64,000 bases of DNA, from contig NW_025062479.1 of assembly GCF_000002995.4 (NCBI RefSeq), positions 17,914,721-17,978,720 on the forward strand. The letters are read 5' to 3'. The DNA is from Brugia malayi (lineage: Eukaryota > Nematoda > Chromadorea > Rhabditida > Onchocercidae). The translations under genes were made by a program, and so were the position numbers. Shown here one piece after another: positions 12,535 to 24,830 of this stretch. How positions within the stretch are numbered: position 1 is the first letter of the stretch; each line of letters starts with the position of its first letter. Under the pieces are notes generated by a model. That model was not told the DNA's origin. It made no database searches and was given only the letters and a program-made list of their open reading frames with translations.

Positions 12535-14375
12535 AAAAACAATTTATTGTAACTGTAGCATTAATACCTTGTGTATAATAATATGTTTTAGATAAATCAT
12601 TTTTTTGTATTGCATAAGAAGGATACTGAAAAAAAATGCTTCCTGTTTATTGCAGTTAGTTACTGATAAAATAGTTATCACATCGATACTTATTATCAAA
12701 ATTATTATTATTATTATTGTTATTGTTATTGCACTCATTTCAACATCATAAGGAAACAGTAACACAGTCGATAAGAATAAAAGTGAAAGCAGACGAATAA
12801 AGGTTAATAAGAATTTCAAAAGCGATAATTAGATCTTGGGATTGTGTCTTTTTCTTTCTCTTCATTCCTCTTCTTATTCAAACTCTTAATTTTCTCCAAT
12901 GTCCTCTTCCCTCTTCAGAATCGGTTTTGAACCAAACTTTTCATAAAGTCATCATATCAGTATCAAAAAATAGGGAGAGAACTTTTGCTTGAAATCTTTG
13001 CTCAGCTACTAATTTATGATCATAAATGAAGAACAGTGACTGACTAATAATTATTAGTGATGAGGATTTTTCTGCACTGTCAAAGTTATGTCAAATAGTC
13101 CCAGCTAAGAAAAAAATTTACAAATATGCAAAACATAAAAAATACATGGGGAAATATGGCGTAGTAAAAAACCATTACAAAAATGAACTTCAAAAGATAC
13201 CAAGCAGCATTTCTCAAGCCATAGGCCTTTATTCACCTCAATAAATCATATTGCTGATATCGAAGTGGTATGATGTTTACCCCTAATATGTCGATATCTT
13301 CCTCTCAGCATTCATTGCGATATTATGCTATAAAGTGATTTTTAATCCTTAATTGCATGAGTTCAAAATTTATGGGAATTTCGAAAACTACTGAATCGAA
13401 ATTGTGTTCAAATTGCAATTTAACATATTGAACAAAATATGCATTATTTTTCAACTAAATTTTTAACAAAAATGAGTTTAATTTCATATTTTATCAACTT
13501 TAAACTTCCCTCATTTTTTCGTGCATACTGGATTTGCAATATCACAAAGCCCAAATAAGAGAACCGATGAAATGCAAAACAAGAAGAAACGTTGACCAAA
13601 AGAAGAAAATAGATCGAAAGATATTACTAAAGCTCGATAAGAAGAATTAGAAGAAATTAGTTCTTGCTTTATTGAATGAGGCAAAATATAGAATGGAATT
13701 ACTAAACTAGAATGATCGGATGTATTTTAAAACAGTTTGGTATTAATTAATGTATTCCTTCAGTTTGATAACAATTTTTAGCAAATGAAATATATTCTTA
13801 TATCATAAACCATAATGAAAACTTCATTTGGCCAAACTAAAAGTGTAGAAAAGGAGTAAAACTAGATTCGAGATGACTAAAGGTTCCATCGTAACCGATC
13901 TTTCAATGAAATCATAGGAATAAACTTGGAAGAAAACGATATGCTGTATGCACAAAATAATCAAGTAATGATCATATGTTTAGAAAAATAATCAGTGAGT
14001 CTATCCATAGGTTTACGCATTTTCTGCACTAAAAAGTTCTTAAAATGCTTGGAGTTTATACACAGCTAGGCGGAATCGTCGCAAATGAGCTTGAGTTCGT
14101 ATTATTCTTCATTCTGTCTTCATTCATTCAGTATCAAAAAGTTAATAGGGATGAACAAGGAATAAGGGTATTTTAAAAACTTAATACATGTGTATGGCTA
14201 GTGTACTGTTTCTTATAATGTTCATTCATAGCATATCCGGATGACCTGAAATGACGAAAGTAATACGCACTAAATTACAAAAATAACATTTTCCTTAAAC
14301 CTTTTTTGCCTAATTACCTAGTCTCGTCGCCAATTTGGGTCACTTGATCACATCTAAGATATGTCCAGCTGCAAA
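12535..14375. other. intergenic, convergent gene ends
   Basis: This lies between the globin stop (+) and the cuticlin stop (-), so it should hold both 3' untranslated regions. Around 12690-12725 there is a run of tta/ttg triplets (imperfect trinucleotide repeat). No exon is supported. Confidence 0.5.
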
Positions 14376-17300
14376 CTACTTCTTGTAATGCTGATTTAGT
14401 AGCACAAAAACTAGCCTGAGCCACTTATGTAGGATCCATATAATACTTGTAGTTAGAGCCAGAAGAGCAACAACCGTAATACATATAAGCAGTGTGAATA
14501 ATGTATTACTCACGCACACTTCCAGTATGTTTTGTCTTATCTGATCACTTTGTTCACCTGAAAGTCTCTAGTTTATAATTAATTAGCTTACATCACATAG
14601 TATGATCATGTAAGAAAGGTTAGAATGATCAAGAATTTTTATAATAGATAGGAAAGGTATATTGAGAAAATAAGACACGAAATTATAATTACTGGAATAG
14701 GAATGCATTCTCCACAAGGTCTAAACTATTTTTTATAAAAGTTAGGCTTAATAAATGTCGAAAAGAAGATTTACGTCTGAAGGGTCGACTTGAAGAGACC
14801 AATTTCTCGCGAAAATTATGAAATTCATCACCTGCATTGTCATCATCGTCATCTAACACATAAACAGACTGTGATATCAAATCTGCATCAACCGTGTGTT
14901 TTGATCTTTCAGATACTGGCGATCGCATTAGACGGCGCTTTTTCGATTGACCCTATAATCTTGTCATTTGTGGTATTTCAAGTATGGAAAAGGATAAACA
15001 AGGATGTCTTTTAACTTTTAATCGAACTTTATTTTCAATGAATTTTAGAATCATCAATCAAGGTAATAGGAATTTCGAAAGATTAACAGCACAAATACGG
15101 GAAAGAATTTGAACTACCATTTACCTACTTATGAACTATTAGTTCCGGATTTTTGTAACTGAAGATGGATACTTTAATCTTACGGAGTAAACAAAGACCT
15201 GTCAACTCACGTCAGTAACATTGCTCACTTTTATTGAGTGAACCGCTGAATCACCTGCTGTTACAAATAGCTCGTTCGTTTTCTCTTTCTCATCGAAACA
15301 CATCGGCGGCTACAATTTCGAATTTTTTTTTTTTTTTTTTGCACACTAAATAAGAAAAGGGAAGTATGGAGATAGTGATGACGAAATACAATATGATATA
15401 ACGTATTCGAAAAATGGATTCCTCTTAAACGTGTCCTTAAACGTATAATGAGATAAACATGGCGTGATTGCTGTTTTGTGAATATAAAAAGCTTCAAAAT
15501 CCGATGCTAAGTTTTATTATCGAAGGTGTCCTGCAAATAAACTAGTAAACGAGTAACTTACAGTAATGCCGATGCAGCCACCAGCATCCTTGATGCACAG
15601 ACGAATTTGGCATTGGAATCGAACGATTATCCGATCAGCAAATTTGAATACCAACGATTCTCGATATGCCATGTTCAGAGACTCAACATATGTGGGATCA
15701 CCCAAAACTGCCCTGTCTGTATGACACCTGAAGTATTACTGCAAAATTTCGAGTTCGGTGCATCTGAGACAAGAATTTCAACTACAAAATATACAAAGAA
15801 ATATTGATACTACATTCTGACTTTTATCAGCTGATTTCACAAAATTTACCCGTTCCCATCAATAATAACTTGCTTTTCTCCTTGTCCATCCTCCACATAA
15901 CAATTATGAACCAACAAACCATAAACATCTGAAATGTATAGCTTGAAAGAATTCCAAAATAATCCGCTTTCTGTATCTCATTAAAAGAATCGTACCAGAT
16001 AGACATTCCCATCGATGAACGATTTGATCACCAACTCTTGCGTATTTCAATATCGGTCCGTCGATTTCATCCTTGCGAATCGTATAAATGCAGTTTGGAA
16101 ATGGATATTCGTATTCTAGTGTTTGTGTTGCTATTGCACTGTAAAGAACTATTATGAAATTTTGCGAAATCACTTTGGAATCACTTTGGTGTTAAGAACC
16201 ACCGCAATTTCAATCAAAAAATCTTTTAATTTGAAAATTTTTGAAATAAACAAGTTTGCATCAGTTTCCAAAAATATCCCCTGGACACGTTACAGCTTGG
16301 TCATCGTCTAACTATCCGGCTTGCGTCTAATTCCATAATGTTTCATCCATGAGCCAGATGACACTCGAAACTCGTGCTATTATGATGAATTAGAAACAGT
16401 TAATATAAATTTCAATGTAAATGTGTAGAAACAGATTCAGATGACAGAAGACTAACCTCACTTCAATTCCAGAAGAAACTGCGTGTACGATCTCTCGATA
16501 CATGCACCTGATGTGAAAAGCTCGATCAAGTTTTGTAATAAATAACTGAAATTTGGAATATGCGTATATACTAGAGATTTTTCCTAATGTTTTACTTATT
16601 GTTTAAGAATGAGTGCTAAGCATCTCAATACAAAATATCCACAAGAATATTCAGGGCAATAATATGTCTCTCACTTGTTTCTCTTTTGCTTTTGCCTTTT
16701 CGGTTGATAATCGTTCATCTAGTCTTAAATAACAAATAGGTGAACGAAGTTAGGTGCTGACAAATTTACAGCTTGAAAAAATGTTGCATTCGACGAGTCA
16801 CACGGCAGTAATAATTTCAAAAAGGCATAAACCTACCGGATGAAAACTAATAACAAGAATTGTCGAAAACTGCATGCCTTCAGGTTGAATCTATAATTGA
16901 ACTAATTAGAATACAATCTAGAATTAATTAAAATTGAGTAAATGAATAAGGACAACTTTTTTTTTTAAGAAGAAACGCTTTTAAGATAAAAAATTGAAAA
17001 TTTATATTAGAACCTCAAAAATGTTATCATACCATTCGTTGTCGATTCATATCACATTGTCCATGACTTAATATAATACCACCTACTGAATTTCTACTAT
17101 CTAAGGTTGTCTTGCCATAATCAACTCGACAATTTGGATTGCTATAGTGACCTTTCACAAATATCTTACCTAAATATCAATTTAAATAATTTCTATTTTG
17201 CTAGTAAATAAGTATTAGCAAACATTCTAATAATATTCTTTATTTAAGCAAACATTCTAATCAAAAAAATTGACTGTAATATCATATGTGAAAAAAAATA

Positions 17301-18214
17301 AAGTAAAAGAGTTTATTGAAAAATCTAGTTTTTATTTAGAATAAATCTACCTCGATTGCTTCCAGAACAGTATAACTGAATAAATATACAGAAAAGGCGA
17401 GGTAAAAATGGATAATGAAGTAAGCAGAATGATAAAATACTCAAATAAGAAATGATATGGATTTACCTCGAAATTCTCGCTTGGTCCTGAATACTAATTC
17501 GATCGTTTCCGGATTGCATTTTATTTCCGGCGATCCAATCAAACCATTATCTGTTCCGATCGTTGCACCCGTCTGCAATACAAAATTCCTCTCATTACTT
17601 AATTAATAAATAAATTTCTGAAATATACATGCAGCTGTTTCATGGATGGACATAATCAGATTAGATCTTTTTGCATCTTTTCCATTGCCGTTTCATGCAA
17701 ACTATTAACCAACTTTGTTGAACTGAAAAAAGTTTTCAAAAACCAAAGATCTAAAGAGAGAGAAATAATTGTTCTGAGCTACAAATTGTACTATCTGAAC
17801 CACTCACAATTTATCATCATTTCTGAGTATTTGAAACGAGCGAAATTAATTCGATTTTCAAAAAGATGATGATGAAAAGAAAGAAGGAAAGATTTCTTGC
17901 CCATATATTTCCTTTAATCATCAGTGAAGCAAGAAGATGTCAAGGTTTGTCCATTTCTCACTTCATCATTCTTAGCCTTCATTTTTGAAAAGTGAGTTGG
18001 CCGAATTAATAAAAGTGATATATATTCAAGCAAAAGTTTCTTGATCTGTTCGGTGTGCTATGCAGTCACAGTGATTTTAATAAAAAAGACGATATCATGT
18101 TATCGATTCGTAGACTAAACAGAAAATAATATGTAAATTACTTACTTTAAATGATTTGCATAAGACAAGCCATAAGAAGTATAAGAGATTGAAGAAGGTG
18201 TACCTCAGAAGCAT
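14376..18214 (-). CDS. cuticlin-like ZP-domain transmembrane protein, complete
   Basis: Eleven exons in 5'-3' order: 18214-18146, 17572-17467, 17169-17033, 16890-16837, 16545-16457, 16138-15996, 15928-15850, 15727-15562, 15309-15211, 14952-14832, 14557-14376. All phases agree: 1245 nt, 414 residues. The signal peptide is MLLRYTFFNLLYFLWLVLCKS. The ZP module spans about residues 42-285, with nematode cuticlin hallmarks: GKIFVKGHYSNPNCRV, SFHPLFITKLDRAF, VYGLLVHNCYVEDG, GNGCHTDRAVL, FKFADRIIVRFQCQI, and a closing PPMC. A basic KKRRLMR site at about 318-324 fits furin-type cleavage. An Asp run (VLDDDDDN) and one membrane helix (LFTLLICITVVALLALTT, about 374-397) follow, with a short cytoplasmic tail. 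Such proteins are secreted, cleaved and polymerised into cuticle or apical matrix. Larger family members have extra N-terminal domains; this one is a plain ZP protein. The exact paralogue is not assignable. Confidence 0.96.
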
Positions 18215-18977
18215 ATCAGATTCTTCCTCTTTTTTCTACAAATGATCTTTTGAATTCTAGTTATAACTTCGTCTTTTGCAAATGTATGGCGCTTTTTTGC
18301 AGTTACTGTCACAGCTAGAGAAATTAAGCGCAAAACATGCTACACATCATCCTATTTATATTTATTATCGAACATTTGTCTCTGAAACGAACCGCATTTA
18401 AAATGTTTAAGCATTCTCAGTTCGGAAATTCCATTTAATATGGTATTTAATATGATGTTTGTAAAGCGCCTACTGATTCATAAATTATATAACTTCCAGT
18501 CTCTATGAAACTTTTGCAGAGCCAAAATAATTAAAGCATGTGTAGCAGAATAAAATCTAATTCGCATGAATTAGAAACTGGTAAGCTAAAGTAATGCGAA
18601 ATGAAGCTAAATTAAACGAGCAATAAGCACATTTTTTACATGCTCAAGCAATAAATGCTTTATAACACAGTACAAATCCTTTCCCGTAATCATATTTCAA
18701 GCAAAGTTTTTTTTTCTTTTTTTTTTGTTTAAACTTAAAAACTTCGTAAATACTTTCATTTATTCCATCAAATGCTGTTGATTAACCAGACTTTTATCAT
18801 TTGAAAGTTTCACGTATCGAAGTTTCGATGAAATAAGTGAATGTCTGGAATATTAATTAGCCGCATTTTGTTGCCAGATTTTTATTCCACTAGGGTTGCC
18901 ACTAACTTCCTGGTATAACTTCTCTCAAAAGAATAAATGGACTTGTATTAGGAGTTAGACTTGTATTAGGAGTTAGA

Positions 18978-19028
18978 CTTTCGTATTCTTTAGCATAAAA
19001 TAATATTTTATGCTAAAGAATACGAAAG
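18978..19028. repeat. 51-nt near-perfect palindrome
   Basis: The arms 18978-19002 (begins ctttcgtattctttagcata) and 19004-19028 are exact reverse complements over 25 bp, with a single A at the centre. Immediately before it, an 18-nt unit (acttgtattaggagttag) is repeated twice in tandem. There is essentially no loop, so this is a cruciform-type palindrome rather than a classic hairpin RNA precursor. Confidence 0.95.
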
Positions 19029-20362
19029 AATTGCTGGACACCAAAAAATTATTTGAATAAAAACTCACATTGCTTTCAGTTCATAAAATCTGATTAAACA
19101 CTAATGTATTTTTCATATATTATTGTACTGTATAAATAGAGAATGATTTAAGTAAAGAACAGAGGGAAGTAAAAGGCTGCGTGATCGGCCTTGTACTTCC
19201 CTTTCAATTGATCAAGATGTATCATTTTCAATTATGAAGGCGAACCTTTGTGAAAGCGAATTTCTTTGGTAATTTATATCGCTTTCAATGAGAACGCAAA
19301 ACGTGAAATATGTTAAAGAATCTAAGAAAATAGTAATAAAGCAGAGAAATTACAATTACAAGTTGCAGTTTCTCTTCAGCAGCTGCAATTCTGCTGCCAA
19401 CGATAAGTGAGATAGAAAAAAAAAAACTAAGTTAATCACATAATGCATTTCTTAGTTCTAAGCGGTGTATTTGAAGAAATTTATTTGCAGTAGTAAAAGG
19501 TAAAGCCAAGTTGATGGGAAAAAAGGAAAAAGCAAAGATTCGTTTGATCATAAGTTTTACAAACTTATGAATGAGTTTGTTGCACATAAATGGAGGGAGA
19601 AGAACAATAACTTCATTAGTTTTTCTGCTAGAGACGGCGAATGGTGTCGCAGAATTGACAATACAGCTTTTTCTTTTCACATATAAGGGAAATGGGAAAA
19701 AGGTCATGAGAGCCTAGCTAAGTAACTGTGAAGAAGGCCTTGACAGGTCAGTAATCGCTCTCCCACACTTTATAAATCATATATCACTTTCGACTGTTTC
19801 GTAACTGATAATGGTATAAAAATATTTGGTGCAAGGCCGCTGAATACATGCCTACATCCACTTGAATTTTTTGGTTACAAGGCCGCCTACACAAATATAT
19901 TTCTCCTTTCAACTTTTTACTAGCCGTCATAACGGTGATAAATTTTTTTCTGGAGGACAAAATTACCCTCATCAACACTAACTGAAGGAATCAAATATAA
20001 TTTTATACGGAAGTTTTTAATTTCAACAGAAGAGATTGTAATAACCACATATTGATACTATGATCCTTACAATGAAATTTGAAGGGAGGCTGTTTTAGAA
20101 TCACGAATCAACCAATAATTGAAAAATTTTTTGTTAACTTATCCTTCACTTTTTTCTTTAAAGAAAACCCATATTTCACAGTTATAAAATGAAAATTAAT
20201 AAAGAAAAGTCGAAATTTACGCAAGAAACTGTTTCAAGTTTTAGAACGAAGAAAATGGAAAGATTGAGATTGCAAGTGTGTACAACTGCTCTGCAGCAAG
20301 TATCATACATATTCGTAAATATTAACGTATCATCAATACTTACTTCCCTTTAATGCCACTTC

Positions 20363-20384
20363 TTTTTTTTTTTTTTTTTTTTTT
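20363..20384. repeat. poly(T) tract, 22 nt
   Basis: Simple homopolymer run of T in noncoding sequence. Confidence 0.9.
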
Positions 20385-21065
20385 ACTTCCTAAACAAACA
20401 GCAAGAATACCCAACATCTCCGAATATTACCATTTAATCGAGAAATTCAAAATCCTCAAATTGATTCAGTCAAAAAACTACTTATATGTTAAAAATTTGA
20501 AAGAACAGTCACTTATTAATATGTTAGCACTAATAACTGAAATCTACTAAGTGTGGAAATAAAGTGATTGATGGAAAGGTTCAGTGAATCAAATAGGAGT
20601 GTAATGTGTAAGTGAAGAACATAGAAGGTTTACAAATAGATAATCTTTTAATAAATTTTCTATAAGCTATAAAAAATTCATTCTATCATCAAACTAACAG
20701 ATAGATAAAATGAAACTTTTTGTCACATCGTATCATCAGCTATTACAAAAGCTTTTGTAACTTTCTGACCTTGCTAATCACTTGAAGTTTGGCTTATTTC
20801 ATTGTAATCATTTGAAGGTTTATTTCATTGTACTTGGTCGATAAACCTTTTATTCCCTGTAATATATAAACTGAGATATGTACTATAACATGCTTGTTCC
20901 AAATCCAATTTCAATTTTGTTCCGTAGGTTTAGTAATTTGTTTCTTTGGTTTAATGCCTCAATTTTTTAAAATATTTCCAAAATAATTTTACACGCAAAT
21001 GCAGGAAAAAAGGTAGGAAATGAAAAGATGGAAACGAATAATATTACTTCGATAACTTTTTCGAA

Positions 21066-21093
21066 TTTTTTTTTTTTTTTTTTTTTTTTTTTT
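21066..21093. repeat. poly(T) tract, 28 nt
   Basis: Simple homopolymer run of T. On the minus strand it gives an artefactual poly-Lys segment inside a chance ORF. Confidence 0.9.
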
Positions 21094-24000
21094 GAAGTAT
21101 CCGGTGTTGCCAGCTTGTACTTAATATTAAAGATGTCTGATATAGTCCTACTGCAATCTTTTAATTGATCTGTGATACTGATCAAGTCAGGATGAAAATA
21201 AGGATTAAAGGAATCTGAATGAACAGTATGAGAATTAGGTTGATAAGCAGGCAACAACTTATGAATTACCAATAAAAAAGAAAAACGAACACGTCCTTGA
21301 AACTGAAAAGGAAAAAACAAGACTAAAAAAATTGGTAAAATGTGATGGCGTCCTTAAAGTTCGCTTACGACATGTGTTACCTTTTTTTATTTGCATTCTG
21401 CCCACTCATTTCTATAAAAATTATCACCACAACAATCCATATATTAAATATATTCATTTACTCCTCTTACTATCTGATCATTACCTAATTATAGGTTAAT
21501 AAAATAGTAATAACCAATAATTTATCTTTATTTTCTTTCATTTTCGGAAATTTGCTGTTTAAAAGTTCTCAAGAAAGATGATCAAATAATATAAATTGAT
21601 AACAAAACATAATCTGATGAAAACAAGCGTTGTTTTCACAAGTCAATAATCTTCTAACTAGAAGTTGAACTAAATTAATGAGCACATATGGAAGCAAAGA
21701 TAAAACAAAAAATCAAAAGCAATAGTCAATCGATTTTATATGAATGAAGGATTTAGTAAGCTTCAGAAAAAAACAATACTTCAAAAACGGATGGTTGGAA
21801 GGTTTGCTAAAATCAATTTCTCTCACATCTCACACTGGGACAAAACTTCACAGTTACTTTCGAGAAACTATTAATAATATTCAATGATTAAGTACAGGCA
21901 TAGAGGCTGGATATGAGGAGGAGATAAATCATAATGGAAGTGACAAAATAGGAAACACCTTAAATGGAGCTATTTTGCATAAAGATGATAGAGGAGAAAG
22001 CATACGACAGGATCGGGTACGACAGAAAAAGCAAATACAATGAGGTATAATTCTGAGAGCCATGAAATCGCAGCGAAGATGGTAAACGTCCAATTATATT
22101 AGAAAGAAGGTACTGTGAAAGAGTAAAAGACGGAAGTTGGAGAGCAGCCCCCTCAATTCAATCTACAATGCAAATGAAGGAGCTACTTTTTCTTTTATTA
22201 TTGTTAGTTGCAGAGTGTCGCAGTGTCATGTCACCGTAAGGTACTTCAAGTCCAAGTACACTTACTGATGCATGTATTATATTGTATTATATTAAAGTAA
22301 TTGATCCAGGGCATCATGCATACATTCCTTGTATATTAAAATTCCAAACATCGACTGATTGGTGCTTCTCTTACAGAACTATTCTCAATAGCTTCTGATC
22401 AATCAAAACATATGAAAATGTCGTAGATTGTTTTTTTCAAAGGCAGTCCCAAGTCTCGAGAACTTTTATTGATTGTAATTTTATGGTTGTAAACTAATTA
22501 GATAAAAATAAACACATAAACATACAGAAAATGATTAATATTTTAAGGAAAAGATTTCAGTAGTATGTTTTACAAATTGAGCTTACTGACAGAACAAATC
22601 ATCAAAATTTTCTAACCTCACTTTTTGTTTACATCAAAACAATCCATGTAGGAAATTAAAAGGCTAGCCTACAACTACAACATTTATAAATTGAGAAGGT
22701 TAAAAAGCTAAACTAATACTTTACTTAATTAGCACGAAAATAGAAATATCCGGAATATGAGCGTAAGAAGTCGAAAGAGGGTCAGATGGTTAAGAGAATA
22801 ATAATCAGCATCCACCAATGTATGGATCATTTAAAATTGTAAATTTGAAGGACACACAAGAGAAAAGTATAATACAGTTTATAATAGTCGCATTACTACG
22901 CGAGTCGGATGAACATTGGAGACAGTATGAGGAAGACTGAATGCAAACACTTATACCTATTTCAATAAAATTAAATGAAATATTCATTTATTGTGACGGG
23001 GCGTTTTTATAGCTATATTATCTTGTATTACTCTTTATGAATAAACGACGAATAATTTTATTCAAAACTGATCAACAATTTCCTTAAAACGTTTATGGTG
23101 GCAGATAACAGATTATTTTCACTTTTTTCATTTTATGAAAGAGGATAGATGTTTTTTTGTGTTGTCTCACTGCATCAGTGTCACATTATAAACGCTTGGC
23201 TATGTCGTATTGCCATCTGTAACCTATCGTTGTTGCTATAATTTGTGAATAAGCATAATATGAATTTACATAACAGTAATTGAGAACTGATAAATGGCTA
23301 TAAAATTCATAACAATGCCGTTAGTATTATTTTTACTCTACAATTAAATTTTAAATAAGTATGAGCTTTGGTTAAACTAATTATATATTTGGTCAACTCT
23401 TTTTAAGCGGCTCTTCCAGAAAATACTTGAAATTGATATAGTAAAATTGCTAGTGTGAAAATTGTAAAAGAATCTTTTGGCTTGGCGGGAATATTTCAAC
23501 TTCATATTCACTGAATAACCTGGTTGCAAAGATTTGTTGGGTTAATTTGAAGTATTTAAATATAGAAAGTTTTTTATTCGTAAATTCTACAGGAATGGTA
23601 TTTACAACATTTCCACCTGAAATACTTTCTTTTCTATGCGAATATATTCGTCTGTCATGACATCTCCAATCCTATAGCCTTAAGCACAACTTAATTTCTA
23701 TAACAGAAAGAATAAAAGAAAAGAAAAGAAAAAGAGAAAATCTGGAAAAACTTTATCACAATTTCAGAAACAAGTGCAGATTTTCAAATGACAAGCCTTT
23801 TAAGAGCTACTTTTGATTAAAGGTTTTACTTCGTTCGTTGAAAAACGACAAAGCAGTCTGCCTTACAGATGCTGAAAGATAATAGAACTTGAGTGAAATA
23901 AGCCGCACACACACAAAAAATCTTTGTTTTACGCTTTATACGCGTCATTTAAAAATATCCTTAAAGTTAAGTCCATCATTGAAAATAACTGAAAATAATG

Positions 24001-24830
24001 GATTACTAATTGGGTAGAAGTTGCAGAAAAGAAACAAGAGGTAGAAATTTAAAGGACTCATTTCACAATTATTTTGCATTTTACAAAATAATGAAAAAAT
24101 TGGTGGCGTGATCGATAGTAAGCGGAGAATTTGTGTTTTATGAAGGAAAACGTTATGATCAAATCTAAAAATTTTAAAAACGTCCAGAAATGCAAATGAA
24201 TTCCTGAAAACATATGTTATTGTCATATGGATATATGTTCTTGACTGGAAATTACTGAATTAAGAGCAAAGAAGTAATGATAGTCTTAAACAAGTAAATA
24301 AGATCTGAGATGGTATTTGTCACTAGGACAGGAGCCTATTAAACTAACAACCATGGATGAATAGTGAAAATATAAACTGAAATTATGATCTTCAGCAAGG
24401 CATATATTTGCATTTCTTGCTGCAGCAATGATTCATTGAATAAGTTATCGTGAAGTAGGGTGCGTTCACTAGAAAAATTGCATCAGTTCTTGCATTTAAG
24501 ACTGATCGACCGGTTGCTTTCTGTTCAAACTATTCTATTTCATTCAATTCTGAGAGAGGAGGTAAGTGATTGAGAATTTTAAATTTGTTTTAAATAAAAG
24601 TCTATATTATAATAGATCCGGTCGTTTTAAGTTTAGTGCTTTTGAGAAAGTGCTCATTAACTGAAATTTTTTCCTTTATCAGATATAGAAGGCCAAACAA
24701 CATGTCCATTTTGAAGTTACATGAAGAGAGAGACAATAAATCACAGTGTATAAGCATATTTCAGAAGTCACTATAAGTGCAGACTCAAACTGAAGATTTC
24801 AAGTAAAAAAAAGACTCGTTCTCGAAAAGA

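Larger units (their letters stand above)
18215..24830. other. gene-poor 6.6-kb stretch
   Basis: The promoter side of both flanking genes (cuticlin on minus, pseudokinase on plus) faces this interval, so it is a shared divergent upstream region. I find no exon with recognisable homology. Minus ORFs at 20967-21320 and 19432-19707 lack domains and splice context. It contains a tandem 18-mer (about 18949-18976), a 51-nt palindrome, an imperfect 14-bp stem-loop at 19164-19201, and poly(T) tracts at 20363-20384 and 21066-21093. Confidence 0.5.

Noticed and set aside
19164..19201. Imperfect 14-bp stem-loop as a microRNA precursor
   Set aside because: The stem is too short and has a mismatch. No extended pairing flanks it.
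20967..21320. 117-codon minus-strand ORF
   Set aside because: It includes a poly-Lys run created by a 28-nt T tract, has no domain, and lacks supporting splice sites.
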